A stretch of 64,000 bases of DNA. It comes from Latescibacteria bacterium UBA6620. GTDB lineage: Bacteria > Latescibacterota > UBA2968. The position numbers and the translations under genes are program-made. The stretch lies in the NCBI GenBank assembly GCA_002433075.1, contig DJHM01000049.1, forward strand, positions 24,958 through 88,957. Direction: 5' to 3'. Under the pieces are notes generated by a model. That model made no database searches, was not told the origin of the DNA, and saw only the letters and a list, made by a program, of their open reading frames with translations. Positions within the stretch are counted from its first letter, which is position 1; each line of letters opens with the position of its first letter. Of this stretch, positions 23,513-33,387 are shown piece by piece.

Positions 23513-26500
23513 TCAAGCGAAATCAGCGACGAGCATTTCGCAGCCTTCTTGTGCATACAGCGCCTTTTCCTCTGACGAGGCGGTACGCCACACGAGGAAC
23601 TGCTTCCGAACCGCATTCAGAAACGAACGATTGGCGTGCAACCAGAGGCCGTAGTCCCCGCTCAGCCGATCTATCCGGACCTCGATGCTGTAGAGGTGAT
23701 GGCCATCTTCCGAAGGGAGGATGGTCATCTCTACGTTCTGGCTGATGCCGAAATCGTAGGGAGGGAGCCAGACGGTCAGATCGACCGAATAGCTCGGATC
23801 CTCGGAGGATGGGTTCTGCTCCCTGAAGTCGACGTGATCGACTTCGAAGGCGGTTGCTGTGCCTTCGAGATACGACTCGAAGACCCGCACGAGATAGGTT
23901 GTGAGACTGAGAACGTCCTCCCGTCCGACCGTGAAGGGAAAGGGGAAGGTGAGGTGGTCCCCGTCAGGATCGGGGAGGTCCCACTGCCGGGTGACATCTG
24001 GAACGGCGAGGTTCGCGGCCTGTCGAGCAGGGTAGATCGTGGAGGCGAAGGTGGTTGTCATTACAACGAGGGTGACCCATACGACGGCGAGGGACGAGTA
24101 GTTGACTTCGAGTCCGCCCAGGCCGAGCTGGGTGGCGGTCAGCAGGACCACCGCAGCCTGTCCTATGAGGTAGCCAAGCACGGCTGCGACCGTTGCGTAG
24201 ACGGACGCCTCTGCTATAAACAGGGCGCCGACGTGGTTGGGCGCGAGGCCGACCGACGTATAGACCGAAATTTCACTCGTCCGTTCGTAGACGGCGCCTA
24301 GCATCGTGTTCAGTACGATCAACGCGGCGAGCAGAATCGGAAGAAACAGGTTTCCCACGCCGGACAGGCCGATCGTACCCATCGAACTGTAAGCGACCAC
24401 ACCCTCGCCCGCGCTCAGGAACGCTGTGATTGAGACGCGTTTCAGGAAGCTTTCCACCTCCAGTCGAAGATCCACGCGCCTCCCGGCTTGGGGCGTGAAG
24501 TCCCCGACGGAGATGCTGTAGATTTCGGCTCCGAGTTCGGTGGCCAGGTCCAGTGGGACCAGGAGAGTGTTGGTGACTTCGAAGTGGGAAGCGTGTTCGA
24601 TTTCGTTCGACGCTTCTCCCCGGGGGTCGTGCATCTGATCTGCTGCGCTTTCCGGTCGCTCGAAGTCCATCCTGATGGGCGTCATCTGCTCGCCGTCCAG
24701 GTCCCTGAAAGCGTTCAGGCTGTCCGAGTCGACAATGCCGACCACATCGAGACGTCTCCCCATCAGCTGTATCTGTGCCCGGCCGAGATGATGCCTATCG
24801 ATTCCGGCGATGGCCGCGAGGTCGCTCGGCAAGATGCAGGACGGTTCGCGGTCGTCCTTGAACCACGACCCAGAAACGAGGAACCGATCGATGCCGCTGA
24901 TCTTGGGTTCAACGTGGCTCAATCCGAGGAGGCCGTGAACGTAGCTGGATTTCCCTGTCTCGACTCCATCGAGGAGAGCGGGAAAATCGAAGAAGGCCAG
25001 CTTTCCGAGGACGCGTGTCGTCAGCCAGGCGCGAGCGGCGATGGTCGCCCGGTCCCCGAATTCGCTGTGCAGGTAGTCGTGGACCGGCTCATCGAGAGGG
25101 ATCCAGGACCGGTCGCGAATGAGCATCCCCTCATAGCGCGGCTCGTTGTCGATCGGGAGCTTGAAGTAGCTGATCGACGTCTGAACCGATGTCAGTGACA
25201 ATGCCGTGAAGGTGAGGAGCGTGAGCGTGATGATCGTCAGGGCGGTGCGAAGCGGTCGCTTTCGAAGGTTGGAGACGCCCAGGGTAATCGCTGTCCACGT
25301 TACACTCAGCCGTCCGACATCGTCCTCGATCACTCCGGTCTCTTCCTGGCGCAGCCGTAGCGTCTCCTTGCCGAACTTCCCGAGGATGATGATCGCGGCC
25401 CCGACACCGAGGGCGAAGAGAATGAAGGCAAGAAAGACGATGTAGGGTGAGTTGGTGAGCTTGAATGCGGGATGGATGAATCGCAGAGCGAGGAAAAACG
25501 CAAAGAAGAAGAAGGCAAAGCCAAAGAGCCGGCCCTTGGTCGTTGTGGCCCCGATCAGAAGCCGTTCAAAGAAGAGAGAGCAGGGCAGAAGAAGGATAAA
25601 ATAGAAAATGACGCCACGAACGGTGTCCGTGGCGGTTCCCATTACTTCTGGGTAGGCTCGCGCCTCCAGGCTCCAGGCCCGGCGGGTCTCGGCAAAGAAA
25701 CCCGAGTAATCGAGCGCTTGGAGATTCGCACGCGCCGCCAGAAGCGCGTCCCTGGCTTCTGCGTGAAGATGATCGACCCGGTTGTTCGACACTCCGTACT
25801 GTTTCAGTCGCTTCAGACGGACCTCGTCCAGGATCCACATATCCCGGGCGGCTTTGTATGCGGGGTGGACGATCAGTCCGGGTCCATATCCGGATCCACG
25901 TGATTCGGCCTCGAGCGCCTCGTCGACGTCCCAGATGGCGATCGTTTCGTGCAGCAGACGCTCGGGAGCGTTGAGGAGAAGGAGTTTTTGCCCGTAGAAA
26001 TCCGAGCTCATCAACACTTTCAGGGCAGGAGCCCTGCGCCGGGTCTCGCTCCATGGCGAGAAGGTCACTGTTACGCTGCTCTCTCCGGATCCGTGCTCTT
26101 CCTGGTTCGTGACCGGGAAGTAGGCGTACTCGATCGGAGGGGTGTCTCCCCCCGTAAGCACTTTCGTGTTGCTGAGCTGATTCAGGTACGTGGGGTCGAT
26201 GGTCTCGATCAGGGTCTGGGACCGCGAGGGAAACAGGACCGTCGTGATCTGATTGGTGGGGTTGTTGTGATTCGCCCACGTTGGGAAATCACTCTCCGCC
26301 CCGAAATCGGGGGCGGAGATGATGCGGCCCCGTTCGTCGTGATTGTAAGCCATCAGCCGGAGCCGGGTGTTACCGCTGTAGAATTCGTTGAAGCTGATGT
26401 CGAACCGGAATCGGCCGACTCGATCGACTTCTGCCCTGGTTCCGAAGTCTGGTCCCGTGCCGTGGTGCTGTTCATAGGTGGGCCCCCTGGTGGCCATATC

Positions 26501-28168
26501 TGTGACGAGAACTCGCACGCCCGTTCTGGGGTCTTCGATCCCCTTGGGGAAATAGGTCATCAGGGCGCCGGATACGGGAACGCGTGGCAGGGCAAAGTCG
26601 ACCTCACGGTCGTAGCGAAGAATCCGGCCGGAGATCGGCCGCCCCTGGTCGGTGATGGCGAGATCCGGTCCTTCGGAGACACGGGGATCGGTCGATGCCT
26701 GCAGCACGGCCTCGGCGAGCGCTTCGGCCTGTACGAGCAGGTTGTCGAAGTCGACGCTTTCGGACACGTCGACCGGTGTGTCCACACGCCGGCGAGACGC
26801 CCAGGCTGTGGCAAGCCCGATGCTCTTTCGGCCGACGAGGAAGACGACTTCCGAATCGAGGGCCAGATCGCTGGCCATATAGTCTTTCCAATCACGACGG
26901 CCGAGGGTTACGGCATCGATCAGGCGGTTCTGGCCCGGATATACGCTGTCGGCATACGACGCGATCAGCTTCGCCATATGACTGACCGTTCCGACGACTT
27001 CGAGTCGGGTCGTGTAGCTGTAGTTGTTGAATGTCCCGTGCGGAAACTGCGCGACCCGGCGGGACTCGCTGGAAAGGTCGATGTCGAGGAAATACTCGAA
27101 GTCGATCGGACTCTCGGTCGGAGTATAGCCCGCGCTCGATTCGCCACGTGCGTGGCGGTAAGCGAAGTCCCGTGCCCCTCGAAGCGCCTGGAAGTGAGCA
27201 CCGTTGACGACGAAGATGACTTCATTCAAGGAGGGACGGGCGCCAAGCGCTCGGGCGATCTCCAGCACGGTGGCAAGGCCCGTGGCGTTCTCGGCGCCGG
27301 GAGCAACCGAGGGAACCACGGAGATCGCGTCGTAGAACGTCGAGACGACAATCGGGGACCCGCCCGCCGAAGCTGAACGTGGGCGGGCGATGATGTTCCA
27401 GGCGACCACTTCTTCCCAGGTCATTCTGGAATCGATGTGAACGGTCGGCGTGGACCGAATCAGTTCCGCGGCGGTCTGTTTGTCGACCCAGTAACGGGGA
27501 ACGTCGGCCGGGACGTCGAGCATCTTGGCCTCGGCTTCCTTCCGGGTTACGAAGCCGTCGTCGTGGAAGAGCAAGGCCGCCGCTCCGAGGCTGCGCACCC
27601 GCAGGTAGGCCTGTGCGCTTCCGAAGTCGAGTAATACGATGCTGTTTTCGATCGGTTGGCCGTCCAGTTCGGCGAGCGTTCCCTGCCCACCGTATACGAG
27701 AGGACCTGACACGCCACCGTCGGGGAGTGTTGGAGGCTGGACGTAGTTGGGCCAAAAGGCGTGAATTGGATAGGAAGCGCCGGACGCCTCGACGCGGAGG
27801 GTCCCTCCGTGATCGATGGGCACGGCAACGTCGAAGCTGTCGACCTGAACGTCGTAACCGAGCGATTCGAACGTCCTGCGCGTTTCGAGGTAGGCAGCTC
27901 GGTGGCCCGGATACCCGGGTACGCGTGAACCCAGGGATGCGTAAGCGCGGACGGCTTGCTCGAGCCGGCTACGCGAGACGGTGGTGGACGGGGGGCGTGG
28001 ATCGGGGACCTCGGCCTGGACCACGACCGCAGTGGATCGAGCGAAAGTTCCAGGGTCGCCCGCGACGTGGCCGAGAAGGTCACCGACCTGCTCCGGGCCC
28101 ACGACAAGGAGTGTGAACAGGAGGATCGTACTCGCCAGGAATACGACGGTTCGAACGACGGCGCGCAT
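23513..28168 (-). CDS. giant membrane protein: degenerate M28-peptidase-like domain fused to FtsX-type permease
   Basis: 1551 residues from the ATG that overlaps the upstream stop (TGATG). Domains in order: one helix (about 7-25); a periplasmic M28 aminopeptidase-like region (about 60-450) with a PA-like insert; a long beta-rich region (about 470-760); two helix clusters (near 840-930); then FtsX_like permease cores with LRKRPLRTALTIITLTLL (near 975) and a terminal three-helix set (near 1285-1420). In the M28 part, STFYDA replaces the usual His-Tyr-Asp motif and GAENATG replaces G-x-N-D-N-x-S-G, so zinc ligands appear changed and activity is doubtful. No ATPase gene is adjacent. Probably an envelope transport or adhesion-modulating protein; function unknown. 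Confidence 0.8.
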   Translation of the reverse strand: MRAVVRTVVFLASTILLFTLLVVGPEQVGDLLGHVAGDPGTFARSTAVVVQAEVPDPRPPSTTVSRSRLEQAVRAYASLGSRVPGYPGHRAAYLETRRTFESLGYDVQVDSFDVAVPIDHGGTLRVEASGASYPIHAFWPNYVQPPTLPDGGVSGPLVYGGQGTLAELDGQPIENSIVLLDFGSAQAYLRVRSLGAAALLFHDDGFVTRKEAEAKMLDVPADVPRYWVDKQTAAELIRSTPTVHIDSRMTWEEVVAWNIIARPRSASAGGSPIVVSTFYDAISVVPSVAPGAENATGLATVLEIARALGARPSLNEVIFVVNGAHFQALRGARDFAYRHARGESSAGYTPTESPIDFEYFLDIDLSSESRRVAQFPHGTFNNYSYTTRLEVVGTVSHMAKLIASYADSVYPGQNRLIDAVTLGRRDWKDYMASDLALDSEVVFLVGRKSIGLATAWASRRRVDTPVDVSESVDFDNLLVQAEALAEAVLQASTDPRVSEGPDLAITDQGRPISGRILRYDREVDFALPRVPVSGALMTYFPKGIEDPRTGVRVLVTDMATRGPTYEQHHGTGPDFGTRAEVDRVGRFRFDISFNEFYSGNTRLRLMAYNHDERGRIISAPDFGAESDFPTWANHNNPTNQITTVLFPSRSQTLIETIDPTYLNQLSNTKVLTGGDTPPIEYAYFPVTNQEEHGSGESSVTVTFSPWSETRRRAPALKVLMSSDFYGQKLLLLNAPERLLHETIAIWDVDEALEAESRGSGYGPGLIVHPAYKAARDMWILDEVRLKRLKQYGVSNNRVDHLHAEARDALLAARANLQALDYSGFFAETRRAWSLEARAYPEVMGTATDTVRGVIFYFILLLPCSLFFERLLIGATTTKGRLFGFAFFFFAFFLALRFIHPAFKLTNSPYIVFLAFILFALGVGAAIIILGKFGKETLRLRQEETGVIEDDVGRLSVTWTAITLGVSNLRKRPLRTALTIITLTLLTFTALSLTSVQTSISYFKLPIDNEPRYEGMLIRDRSWIPLDEPVHDYLHSEFGDRATIAARAWLTTRVLGKLAFFDFPALLDGVETGKSSYVHGLLGLSHVEPKISGIDRFLVSGSWFKDDREPSCILPSDLAAIAGIDRHHLGRAQIQLMGRRLDVVGIVDSDSLNAFRDLDGEQMTPIRMDFERPESAADQMHDPRGEASNEIEHASHFEVTNTLLVPLDLATELGAEIYSISVGDFTPQAGRRVDLRLEVESFLKRVSITAFLSAGEGVVAYSSMGTIGLSGVGNLFLPILLAALIVLNTMLGAVYERTSEISVYTSVGLAPNHVGALFIAEASVYATVAAVLGYLIGQAAVVLLTATQLGLGGLEVNYSSLAVVWVTLVVMTTTFASTIYPARQAANLAVPDVTRQWDLPDPDGDHLTFPFPFTVGREDVLSLTTYLVRVFESYLEGTATAFEVDHVDFREQNPSSEDPSYSVDLTVWLPPYDFGISQNVEMTILPSEDGHHLYSIEVRIDRLSGDYGLWLHANRSFLNAVRKQFLVWRTASSEEKALYAQEGCEMLVADFA

Positions 28169-30093
28169 CAGGCGGCGATTTCGATGCTGTGGCCGTCGAT
28201 CGGGAACCAGATTCGATCGACGATCAGCCCGATCAGAATCCCGAAGAAGTGGCCGAGGATCAATCCGATGAAAAAGGGCTTTGCCGCCTCGATCCGTTTG
28301 CCTCCGCCGAATCGCTGGAGAGCGACTTTCACAACCCACGTCACGAAGATGCTACCCACGATGTAGTTCACCGGATAGGCGGGACCGGCCGCGAACCCGA
28401 CCGGGTGGAACGGCGAGAGCGGGAAACGATACCGAAGCAGCAGAAGGACGGCCATCACGACGATGCCGATCGTGGTCATCTGGATGGCGGGGCGCAGCGG
28501 GCCCGTGGGCTGCCTTGCGTGCGCAACAAGGTACCCCCAGGGCGTGGACTTGAGGGCTGCGGTCTCGAGTCCGCCGTGGGTGTATCTCACATAGAGCGTA
28601 CAGACGAACGTGGCCAGTACACCTACGACCATCGCCGTGAGGATCGACGTGAGTAGCTTTCGCTGGTCGCTCCGAATCTGCTGGTGCAGTTTCGTCGAGT
28701 GGGCGAGGGCGGGCATCACGGTCGTCTTCAGGTCACCGACCCAGATGGCTGACATCGCAACACCGATCAGGTTGGCCTGCGTGAGCCCCTGTGAGCCCAG
28801 CGTGAACAGGGTCAGATCCTGAGGGGACTGCGGAGCACGGAGGGTGATGATGCCGGACTCGATGATGATACGAGTCATCCCGATGAAGAGGATGACGACA
28901 CCGACCATAAACATCGCAACCAGCGACGGGGACATCCCGACGGCGAACTGGAACGCGCAGAGATGGACGAAGCAGAGGACAAATCCGATCAAGGCGGACC
29001 TGTAGGACATCATCTCGTCTGAATCGTCGATTCCTGGATCGTCGTGGAGGGCCTTTTTCAGCACGAGGGCCAGATGTCGGCGACCGTTCCAGACGACGAA
29101 GACCACAAGGCTGATGAGCGCGCCCTGTGTCAGAGCGCCGGTGGCGAAGTGGGCACCTCCGTGGATCGTGATGGGATTGGCCGTGAAGCCAATGCTGTTG
29201 AGGAGGCCGATGAAGAAGATGGACAGGATGTTGAAGAACCACAGGCTGAAGGCGATGTTCTGGTTGGCGAAATAGGTGAAACCGATGACGACAGGTTGCA
29301 ACCGGAACGGGATCGCCGGGAAAATGGGACCGAAGCCGATCTTGCCCAGGTCGTACTTGATGGGGGTGAATCCGGGGTTGAACCATCCTAGGATGTTCCA
29401 GGCGATGATGAAGAACGAGATCCCGAAACCGCCCCAGAACAGGGGCGAGGCCATCATCGCCATCGGCCAGCGATTCTGGCTATCTGGATCAACGATGGCG
29501 AGAGGGGCTTCCATTAGTGGATAGCGGATCCGCTCGTGCTCGACCCACTGCTTCCTGAACATCACGATGATGGCGAGGCACATCCCGTAGAAGGCGCCGA
29601 TGACGGTACCCCACCAGAAGAGGGGCTCGAGCCAGTGCGACCACGGAATGCTCGCGCCGGCGGGGAGACCTTCGTAGTACCACGTCAGGGCGTTCCCAGG
29701 CTGAATGATGAGCCAGTTGGGCAGCTGGTCGAGGAAGTACGTGCCCCACTGGTTCTCGGGGGTGGCCGCATAGTAGGGTACGGCGATGAAGGCCATCGCT
29801 CGACCGATGAAGTAGGTCGGCATCGTGGCGCCGATCATCCCCATACTGAAGATGACGAGCCACTCCCCGCGGCTGATGTTGAGCCGTCGGGCAAGTGCGA
29901 CGACGAGTAGGAGGAACGGCGCCACGACCGTGTAGGTCAGGTGCACCTTGTCGGTCGTGCCCGATCCCCAGACATACCGGGAGAGGGTGCCCGAGTTCGT
30001 CGCGAAGATGCACAGGAGGGAACCGACCGCCAGACTGAACGGGGTAACCGCCGATCGCTCCAGTTGCGGTTCCTGGTCGTATGCGGTCGCCAT
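28168..30093 (-). CDS. DUF6785/DUF6784-like polytopic membrane protein
   Basis: 641 residues with about 14 hydrophobic helices. Distinctive segments are the first helix FSLAVGSLLCIFATNSG, GEWLVIFSMGMIGATMPTYF (near 77-96), a hydrophilic ENQWGTYFLDQLPNWL, RIRYPLMEAPLAIV, and GIIVMAVLLLL near the end. I recognise the pattern as the OPT-like DUF6785/6784 family, abundant in planctomycete-like genomes, with no established substrate. It overlaps the giant FtsX-like gene (TGATG), so the two are cotranscribed and translationally coupled. Confidence 0.75.
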   Translation of the reverse strand: MATAYDQEPQLERSAVTPFSLAVGSLLCIFATNSGTLSRYVWGSGTTDKVHLTYTVVAPFLLLVVALARRLNISRGEWLVIFSMGMIGATMPTYFIGRAMAFIAVPYYAATPENQWGTYFLDQLPNWLIIQPGNALTWYYEGLPAGASIPWSHWLEPLFWWGTVIGAFYGMCLAIIVMFRKQWVEHERIRYPLMEAPLAIVDPDSQNRWPMAMMASPLFWGGFGISFFIIAWNILGWFNPGFTPIKYDLGKIGFGPIFPAIPFRLQPVVIGFTYFANQNIAFSLWFFNILSIFFIGLLNSIGFTANPITIHGGAHFATGALTQGALISLVVFVVWNGRRHLALVLKKALHDDPGIDDSDEMMSYRSALIGFVLCFVHLCAFQFAVGMSPSLVAMFMVGVVILFIGMTRIIIESGIITLRAPQSPQDLTLFTLGSQGLTQANLIGVAMSAIWVGDLKTTVMPALAHSTKLHQQIRSDQRKLLTSILTAMVVGVLATFVCTLYVRYTHGGLETAALKSTPWGYLVAHARQPTGPLRPAIQMTTIGIVVMAVLLLLRYRFPLSPFHPVGFAAGPAYPVNYIVGSIFVTWVVKVALQRFGGGKRIEAAKPFFIGLILGHFFGILIGLIVDRIWFPIDGHSIEIAA

Positions 30094-30103
30094 CAGTCGT
30101 CCA

Positions 30104-30535
30104 TCATCTGCCGCAGCAGCGTTTAAATTTCTTCCCGGACCTGCACGGACAGGGCTCGTTCCTTCCCACGGCCGTGTGTCGGTTCCGTACGGTTTCGCCC
30201 TTTACGCTTCCGTCATCGCGGATCGAAGAGACGAACCTTGCCTCGGCGTCATCTATGAAATCCGTGTAAGCCTCCGAGTCCCCGATGTGTCCTGTTGCGC
30301 CAAGATACTCGACGTAGTGTCTCAATATTCGAGGGAAACCGCGCTTCGTGTCGGCGGAAAGCGCGCAGGATGCAACTCGAGAAAAGCCTTTGACGATCGA
30401 TTCGTTCGACAGTTCGTCCGATGCTTCGCAAAAACAGTCCAGAAGGACCTCGGCGTGCGGCTTCAGGTCGTCCTTGAGGAAGAAGAAGTGCTGGGAGGCG
30501 CCGTATTCAGAAACGTGCTGTCGGAGATTGTTCAC
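30104..30535 (-). CDS. SEC-C motif protein
   Basis: 143 residues. An alpha-helical N-terminal part (about 1-110) is followed by a C-terminal zinc-binding SEC-C motif GRNEPCPCRSGKKFKRCCGR (residues 124-143; Cys pattern C-x-C-x8-C-C). The same metal-binding tail occurs on SecA, YchJ and other proteins that dock on ribosome or SecB partners. It is 10 bases upstream of the DUF6785-like gene, on the same strand, and probably leads that operon. Specific role unknown. Confidence 0.82.
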   Translation of the reverse strand: MNNLRQHVSEYGASQHFFFLKDDLKPHAEVLLDCFCEASDELSNESIVKGFSRVASCALSADTKRGFPRILRHYVEYLGATGHIGDSEAYTDFIDDAEARFVSSIRDDGSVKGETVRNRHTAVGRNEPCPCRSGKKFKRCCGR

Positions 30536-30691
30536 GCGCTTACTCCGGGCTCAGTTCGGTCGGAGGAATCTGAACAATTAACGCAGGCGCACACGGCCAG
30601 CCAAAGGCGAAATCAATCTTGCGCTCGCCGAGGGTAACCAAACCCAGTGAGGGAAGATAGAACCAGGTCGATTTGTATGATGATTGGTCGG

Positions 30692-31396
30692 CTAGAGCAG
30701 GTTCAGCGCTTTGAGCTGATTTTCTGCCTGCTCAGACCATCCGCGATTGGCGATGGGGCTGGCCGGGCTGGGGTGCAGGATGGTGCCGATATGGGTATCG
30801 GCAGGCAGGGCTGCGCGCGCTCGGTCCTCGGCAAATTTTCCGACGCCGAGGACCCACTCGGGCGAGAGGTAATCGACGATCCGGGCCAACGCCTGGTCGC
30901 AGATTCGAAACAGCGGGTCCCGCTCGTCGGGGGGCAGCTTGTCGGGTGTGCGATTCCGTCCTCCCTCCTCCATAAACGCGAGGGGGCAGAAATTCCAGAC
31001 GAAGAATCGGTCGAAGAAAGCGTCGGGCGACCCGAAGCGATCGCGCGCCCAACCCCAGAGACGCCGGCCACTGACCTCACTCCTGTGGCAGTCGAAACCG
31101 TCGATCGGCCGTCTGGGATGTTCAGAGGGAGGGCGCTTCACACCTTCTTCGATGCCCATCCAGTCGCGAACGAGTTCGACCTCTCCGAAGGGGACGCCTG
31201 TCTGGACCATCCCCCACGGTCCGGGATTCATTCCCAACAGCAGCACGGATGCTTCCCGTTTGCAGTAGCGATCCAGGTAGGTTCTGTGCGCCCCCCAGGC
31301 GTAATCGAGGGGGTTGTAGACGTGTGTGACGGGCTCCGCGAAAGAGAGGGTGTCGACTTCACGTGCCAGTCGTCGTGCGATGGTTGTGGCTTTCAT
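30692..31396 (-). CDS. SMUG1-like single-strand-selective uracil-DNA glycosylase
   Basis: 234 residues. The uracil-DNA glycosylase family motifs are VLLLGMNPGPWGMVQTGVPF (near 52-71), with the catalytic-loop GMNPGP, followed by GEVELVRDWMGI. SGRRLWGWARDRFGSPDAFF and FFVWNFCPLAFME are shared with SMUG1. A late HPSPASP (near 212-218) supplies the conserved His. The enzyme removes uracil or oxidised pyrimidines from DNA. It is convergent with nothing and lies 18 bases before the kinase gene stop on the same strand. Together with the broken endonuclease Q it covers deaminated-base repair in this region. Confidence 0.85.
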   Translation of the reverse strand: MKATTIARRLAREVDTLSFAEPVTHVYNPLDYAWGAHRTYLDRYCKREASVLLLGMNPGPWGMVQTGVPFGEVELVRDWMGIEEGVKRPPSEHPRRPIDGFDCHRSEVSGRRLWGWARDRFGSPDAFFDRFFVWNFCPLAFMEEGGRNRTPDKLPPDERDPLFRICDQALARIVDYLSPEWVLGVGKFAEDRARAALPADTHIGTILHPSPASPIANRGWSEQAENQLKALNLL

Positions 31397-31414
31397 TCGG
31401 GCTGCGGCTGAGCA

Positions 31415-32893
31415 CTATCGATCGAGAAGTGTCATAAACCGGCCATACGCCTCATCCCACGGAGCCTGGCTCGATGGCGTGTAGGTGACGAGATCGATAG
31501 AGTTACGCACGACTTCGCGTGCTTCATCGAGATTTTCGATTTTCCCCGCGGTCATCGCCTGCAAAAGGATGTTACCCATAGCGGTCGCCTCGACCGGACC
31601 GGCGATGACTTCGCAACCTGTGGCATCGGCGGTCAGTTGACATAGAAGGGTGTTCTGGATGCCACCGCCCACGATGTGGATTGTGTCGAAGGTCCTGCCC
31701 AGTACGGTCGAGAGCTCTCCGTGGACGTGGCGTGATTTAAGGGCAAGGGATTCGATCGCACACCGTATGACGGCTCCTTCAGACTCGGGCACGGGTTGCC
31801 CGCTTCGTTCGCAGAAAGACCGAATTCGAGAGGGCATATCACCGGGTGTAGCGAAGTCGGGGTGATCGGGGTCGATGATGCTGCGTAAGGGCTCCGTTAC
31901 GCGTGCGAGTTCGGTGAGTTCGGCATAGTCGTGAGAGGCGCCGGTCTGGTCCCAGGCTCGCTTACATTCCTGCACGATCCAGAGGCCGGTAATGTTCTTG
32001 AGAAATCTGAACGTTCCGCACACACCGCCTTCGTTCGTGAAATTGTGGGCGAGCGCATCGGTGGAGAGCATAGGTTCGGCGATCTCTGCGCCCATCAGCG
32101 CCCACGTTCCACACGAGATGTAGAGCGCGTTGTCGGATGAAGCGAAAGGGACGGCGGCGACGGCTGAGCCGGTGTCGTGACAGGCGGGGGCAATGACCTC
32201 GACCCGACCCGCGCCGGTCCCATCTGCAACGGAGGGGGTGAGGGGACCCAGGCGGCTGCCGGGGGAGACGATCTCAGGGAAGATCGACGAAGGGATCGAC
32301 AGATCGTCGAGTAGCTCGGTAGCCCAACGTCCTTCCCTTGGATTGTAGCACTGCGTGGTCGTAGCGTTTGAGAACTCGCAGACTTTCGAGCCGGTGAGGA
32401 AGAAATTCAGGAGGTCGGGGATTGTGAGGAAGGTCCGGGCGATGTCGAGCTGCGGTGACCCGTCGCGGACCATCGAGTAGAGCTGGAAGAGGGTGTTGAT
32501 TTCGAGGAACTGGACACCGGTCTGGTCGAAGACACGGTCCCGGGGCACGATGTCGAGTACGGCCTCCATCGTGCCTTGGGTGCGGGTATCGCGATGGCTA
32601 TGTGGGGTCGACAGGAGCTCGTCGTTCGCGTCGAGGAGGCCGAAATCGACGCCCCAGGTGTCCAGGCCGATCGATACGAGATCGCCCTGGATGCTGGCCA
32701 GGCGGATTCCGTTCCGGACTTCGGAGTAAAGGCCGTAGAAGTCCCAGTAGAGGCCGCCACCGGCAGGAACCGCACGATTCTCGAAGCGATGGGCCTCTTT
32801 CAGGTGGATGGCAGAGCCGTCGAAACGGCCGAGCAGCGCCCTCCCTCCGGAGGCCCCCAGATCTATGGCAAGGTAGTCCTGAGTGGTAGCCAA
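31415..32893 (-). CDS. FGGY carbohydrate kinase, rhamnulokinase type
   Basis: 492 residues. The phosphate-1 loop is AIDLGASGGRALLGRFDG (near 9-26), the RhaB variant with Gly-Ala-Ser-Gly-Gly-Arg. Other family pieces are ISIGLDTWGVDFGLLD-like SIGLDTWGVDFGLLD (near 72-86), CHDTGSAVAAVPFA (near 237-250) with the catalytic Asp, CGTWALMGAE, and HIVGGGIQNTLLCQLTAD (near 403-420) in the adenosine site. RhaB phosphorylates L-rhamnulose; related kinases act on other ketoses, and no rhamnose isomerase or aldolase is seen nearby. It is divergent from the small gene at 33015. Confidence 0.87.
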   Translation of the reverse strand: MATTQDYLAIDLGASGGRALLGRFDGSAIHLKEAHRFENRAVPAGGGLYWDFYGLYSEVRNGIRLASIQGDLVSIGLDTWGVDFGLLDANDELLSTPHSHRDTRTQGTMEAVLDIVPRDRVFDQTGVQFLEINTLFQLYSMVRDGSPQLDIARTFLTIPDLLNFFLTGSKVCEFSNATTTQCYNPREGRWATELLDDLSIPSSIFPEIVSPGSRLGPLTPSVADGTGAGRVEVIAPACHDTGSAVAAVPFASSDNALYISCGTWALMGAEIAEPMLSTDALAHNFTNEGGVCGTFRFLKNITGLWIVQECKRAWDQTGASHDYAELTELARVTEPLRSIIDPDHPDFATPGDMPSRIRSFCERSGQPVPESEGAVIRCAIESLALKSRHVHGELSTVLGRTFDTIHIVGGGIQNTLLCQLTADATGCEVIAGPVEATAMGNILLQAMTAGKIENLDEAREVVRNSIDLVTYTPSSQAPWDEAYGRFMTLLDR

Positions 32894-32909
32894 GAATTCG
32901 TAAAAGTGG

Positions 32910-32938
32910 TTGAAATGGATGAAGTTGTTCGCTAAGTT
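32910..32938 (+). promoter_or_regulatory. possible promoter of the gene at 33015
   Basis: TTGAAA (32910-32915), a 17-base spacer and TAAGTT (32933-32938). The -35 is good and the -10 is weak. It lies in the divergent interval between the kinase and the small gene. Confidence 0.4.
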
Positions 32939-33014
32939 ATGAGCAGCACCAAGAAGGTGTCAAGGTGTTCATCGAGCACGGAAGCGTCTCGATTCCACCT
33001 GCAAGGAGGTTGTG

Positions 33015-33368
33015 ATGCCGAACAGGGTCGACGGGCAAGTCGCCCGATCTGAAGTTGCCCGTCTCGAAACCCCGAGAGCCGATCGAGCCGCACAACCGGC
33101 CGATGCGCCGCGCGCCGAAGCCGCGAACACCGATCGTGTCGAGATCTCAGCGGCGGCACGCCAGGCGCAGTCGAGTTGGCCCGCGCCCGCGCAGCCCGAA
33201 CGAGGTGCCGCTGAGGACGCGCCGAGCGCGAGACCTGAGAATGCGAACCTTCAGGCCAATACGGCCGACCAGGCCAGCCAGCTCCGCGAGCAACAGGAGC
33301 AGACGCGGGCGGCGAATACGGAGACTGAACCGGGTGAGACCGGCAATCTGGTCGGCGTGACCGGCTGA
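33015..33368 (+). CDS. small Ala/Glu/Gln-rich disordered protein
   Basis: 117 residues from ATG 33015, which is preceded by AAGGAGG (the GTG at 33012 is too close to it). The protein is highly polar, rich in Ala, Gln, Glu and Arg. The only patch resembling a known protein is TDRVEISAAARQAQ (near 38-51), similar to the short segment in FlgM-like anti-sigma factors and other flagellar accessory proteins. The C-terminus is GNLVGVTG. No enzymatic motif. A strong terminator follows. I cannot assign a function; the FlgM resemblance is too short to rely on. Confidence 0.65.
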   Translation: MPNRVDGQVARSEVARLETPRADRAAQPADAPRAEAANTDRVEISAAARQAQSSWPAPAQPERGAAEDAPSARPENANLQANTADQASQLREQQEQTRAANTETEPGETGNLVGVTG

Positions 33369-33387
33369 TAGACCACACTCCAACCGA

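Noticed and set aside
25949..27376. Long open frame of 475 codons on the plus strand
   Set aside because: It is antisense to the 1551-residue fusion gene, has no SD or family motif, and its composition is what GC-rich codon use gives on the opposite strand.
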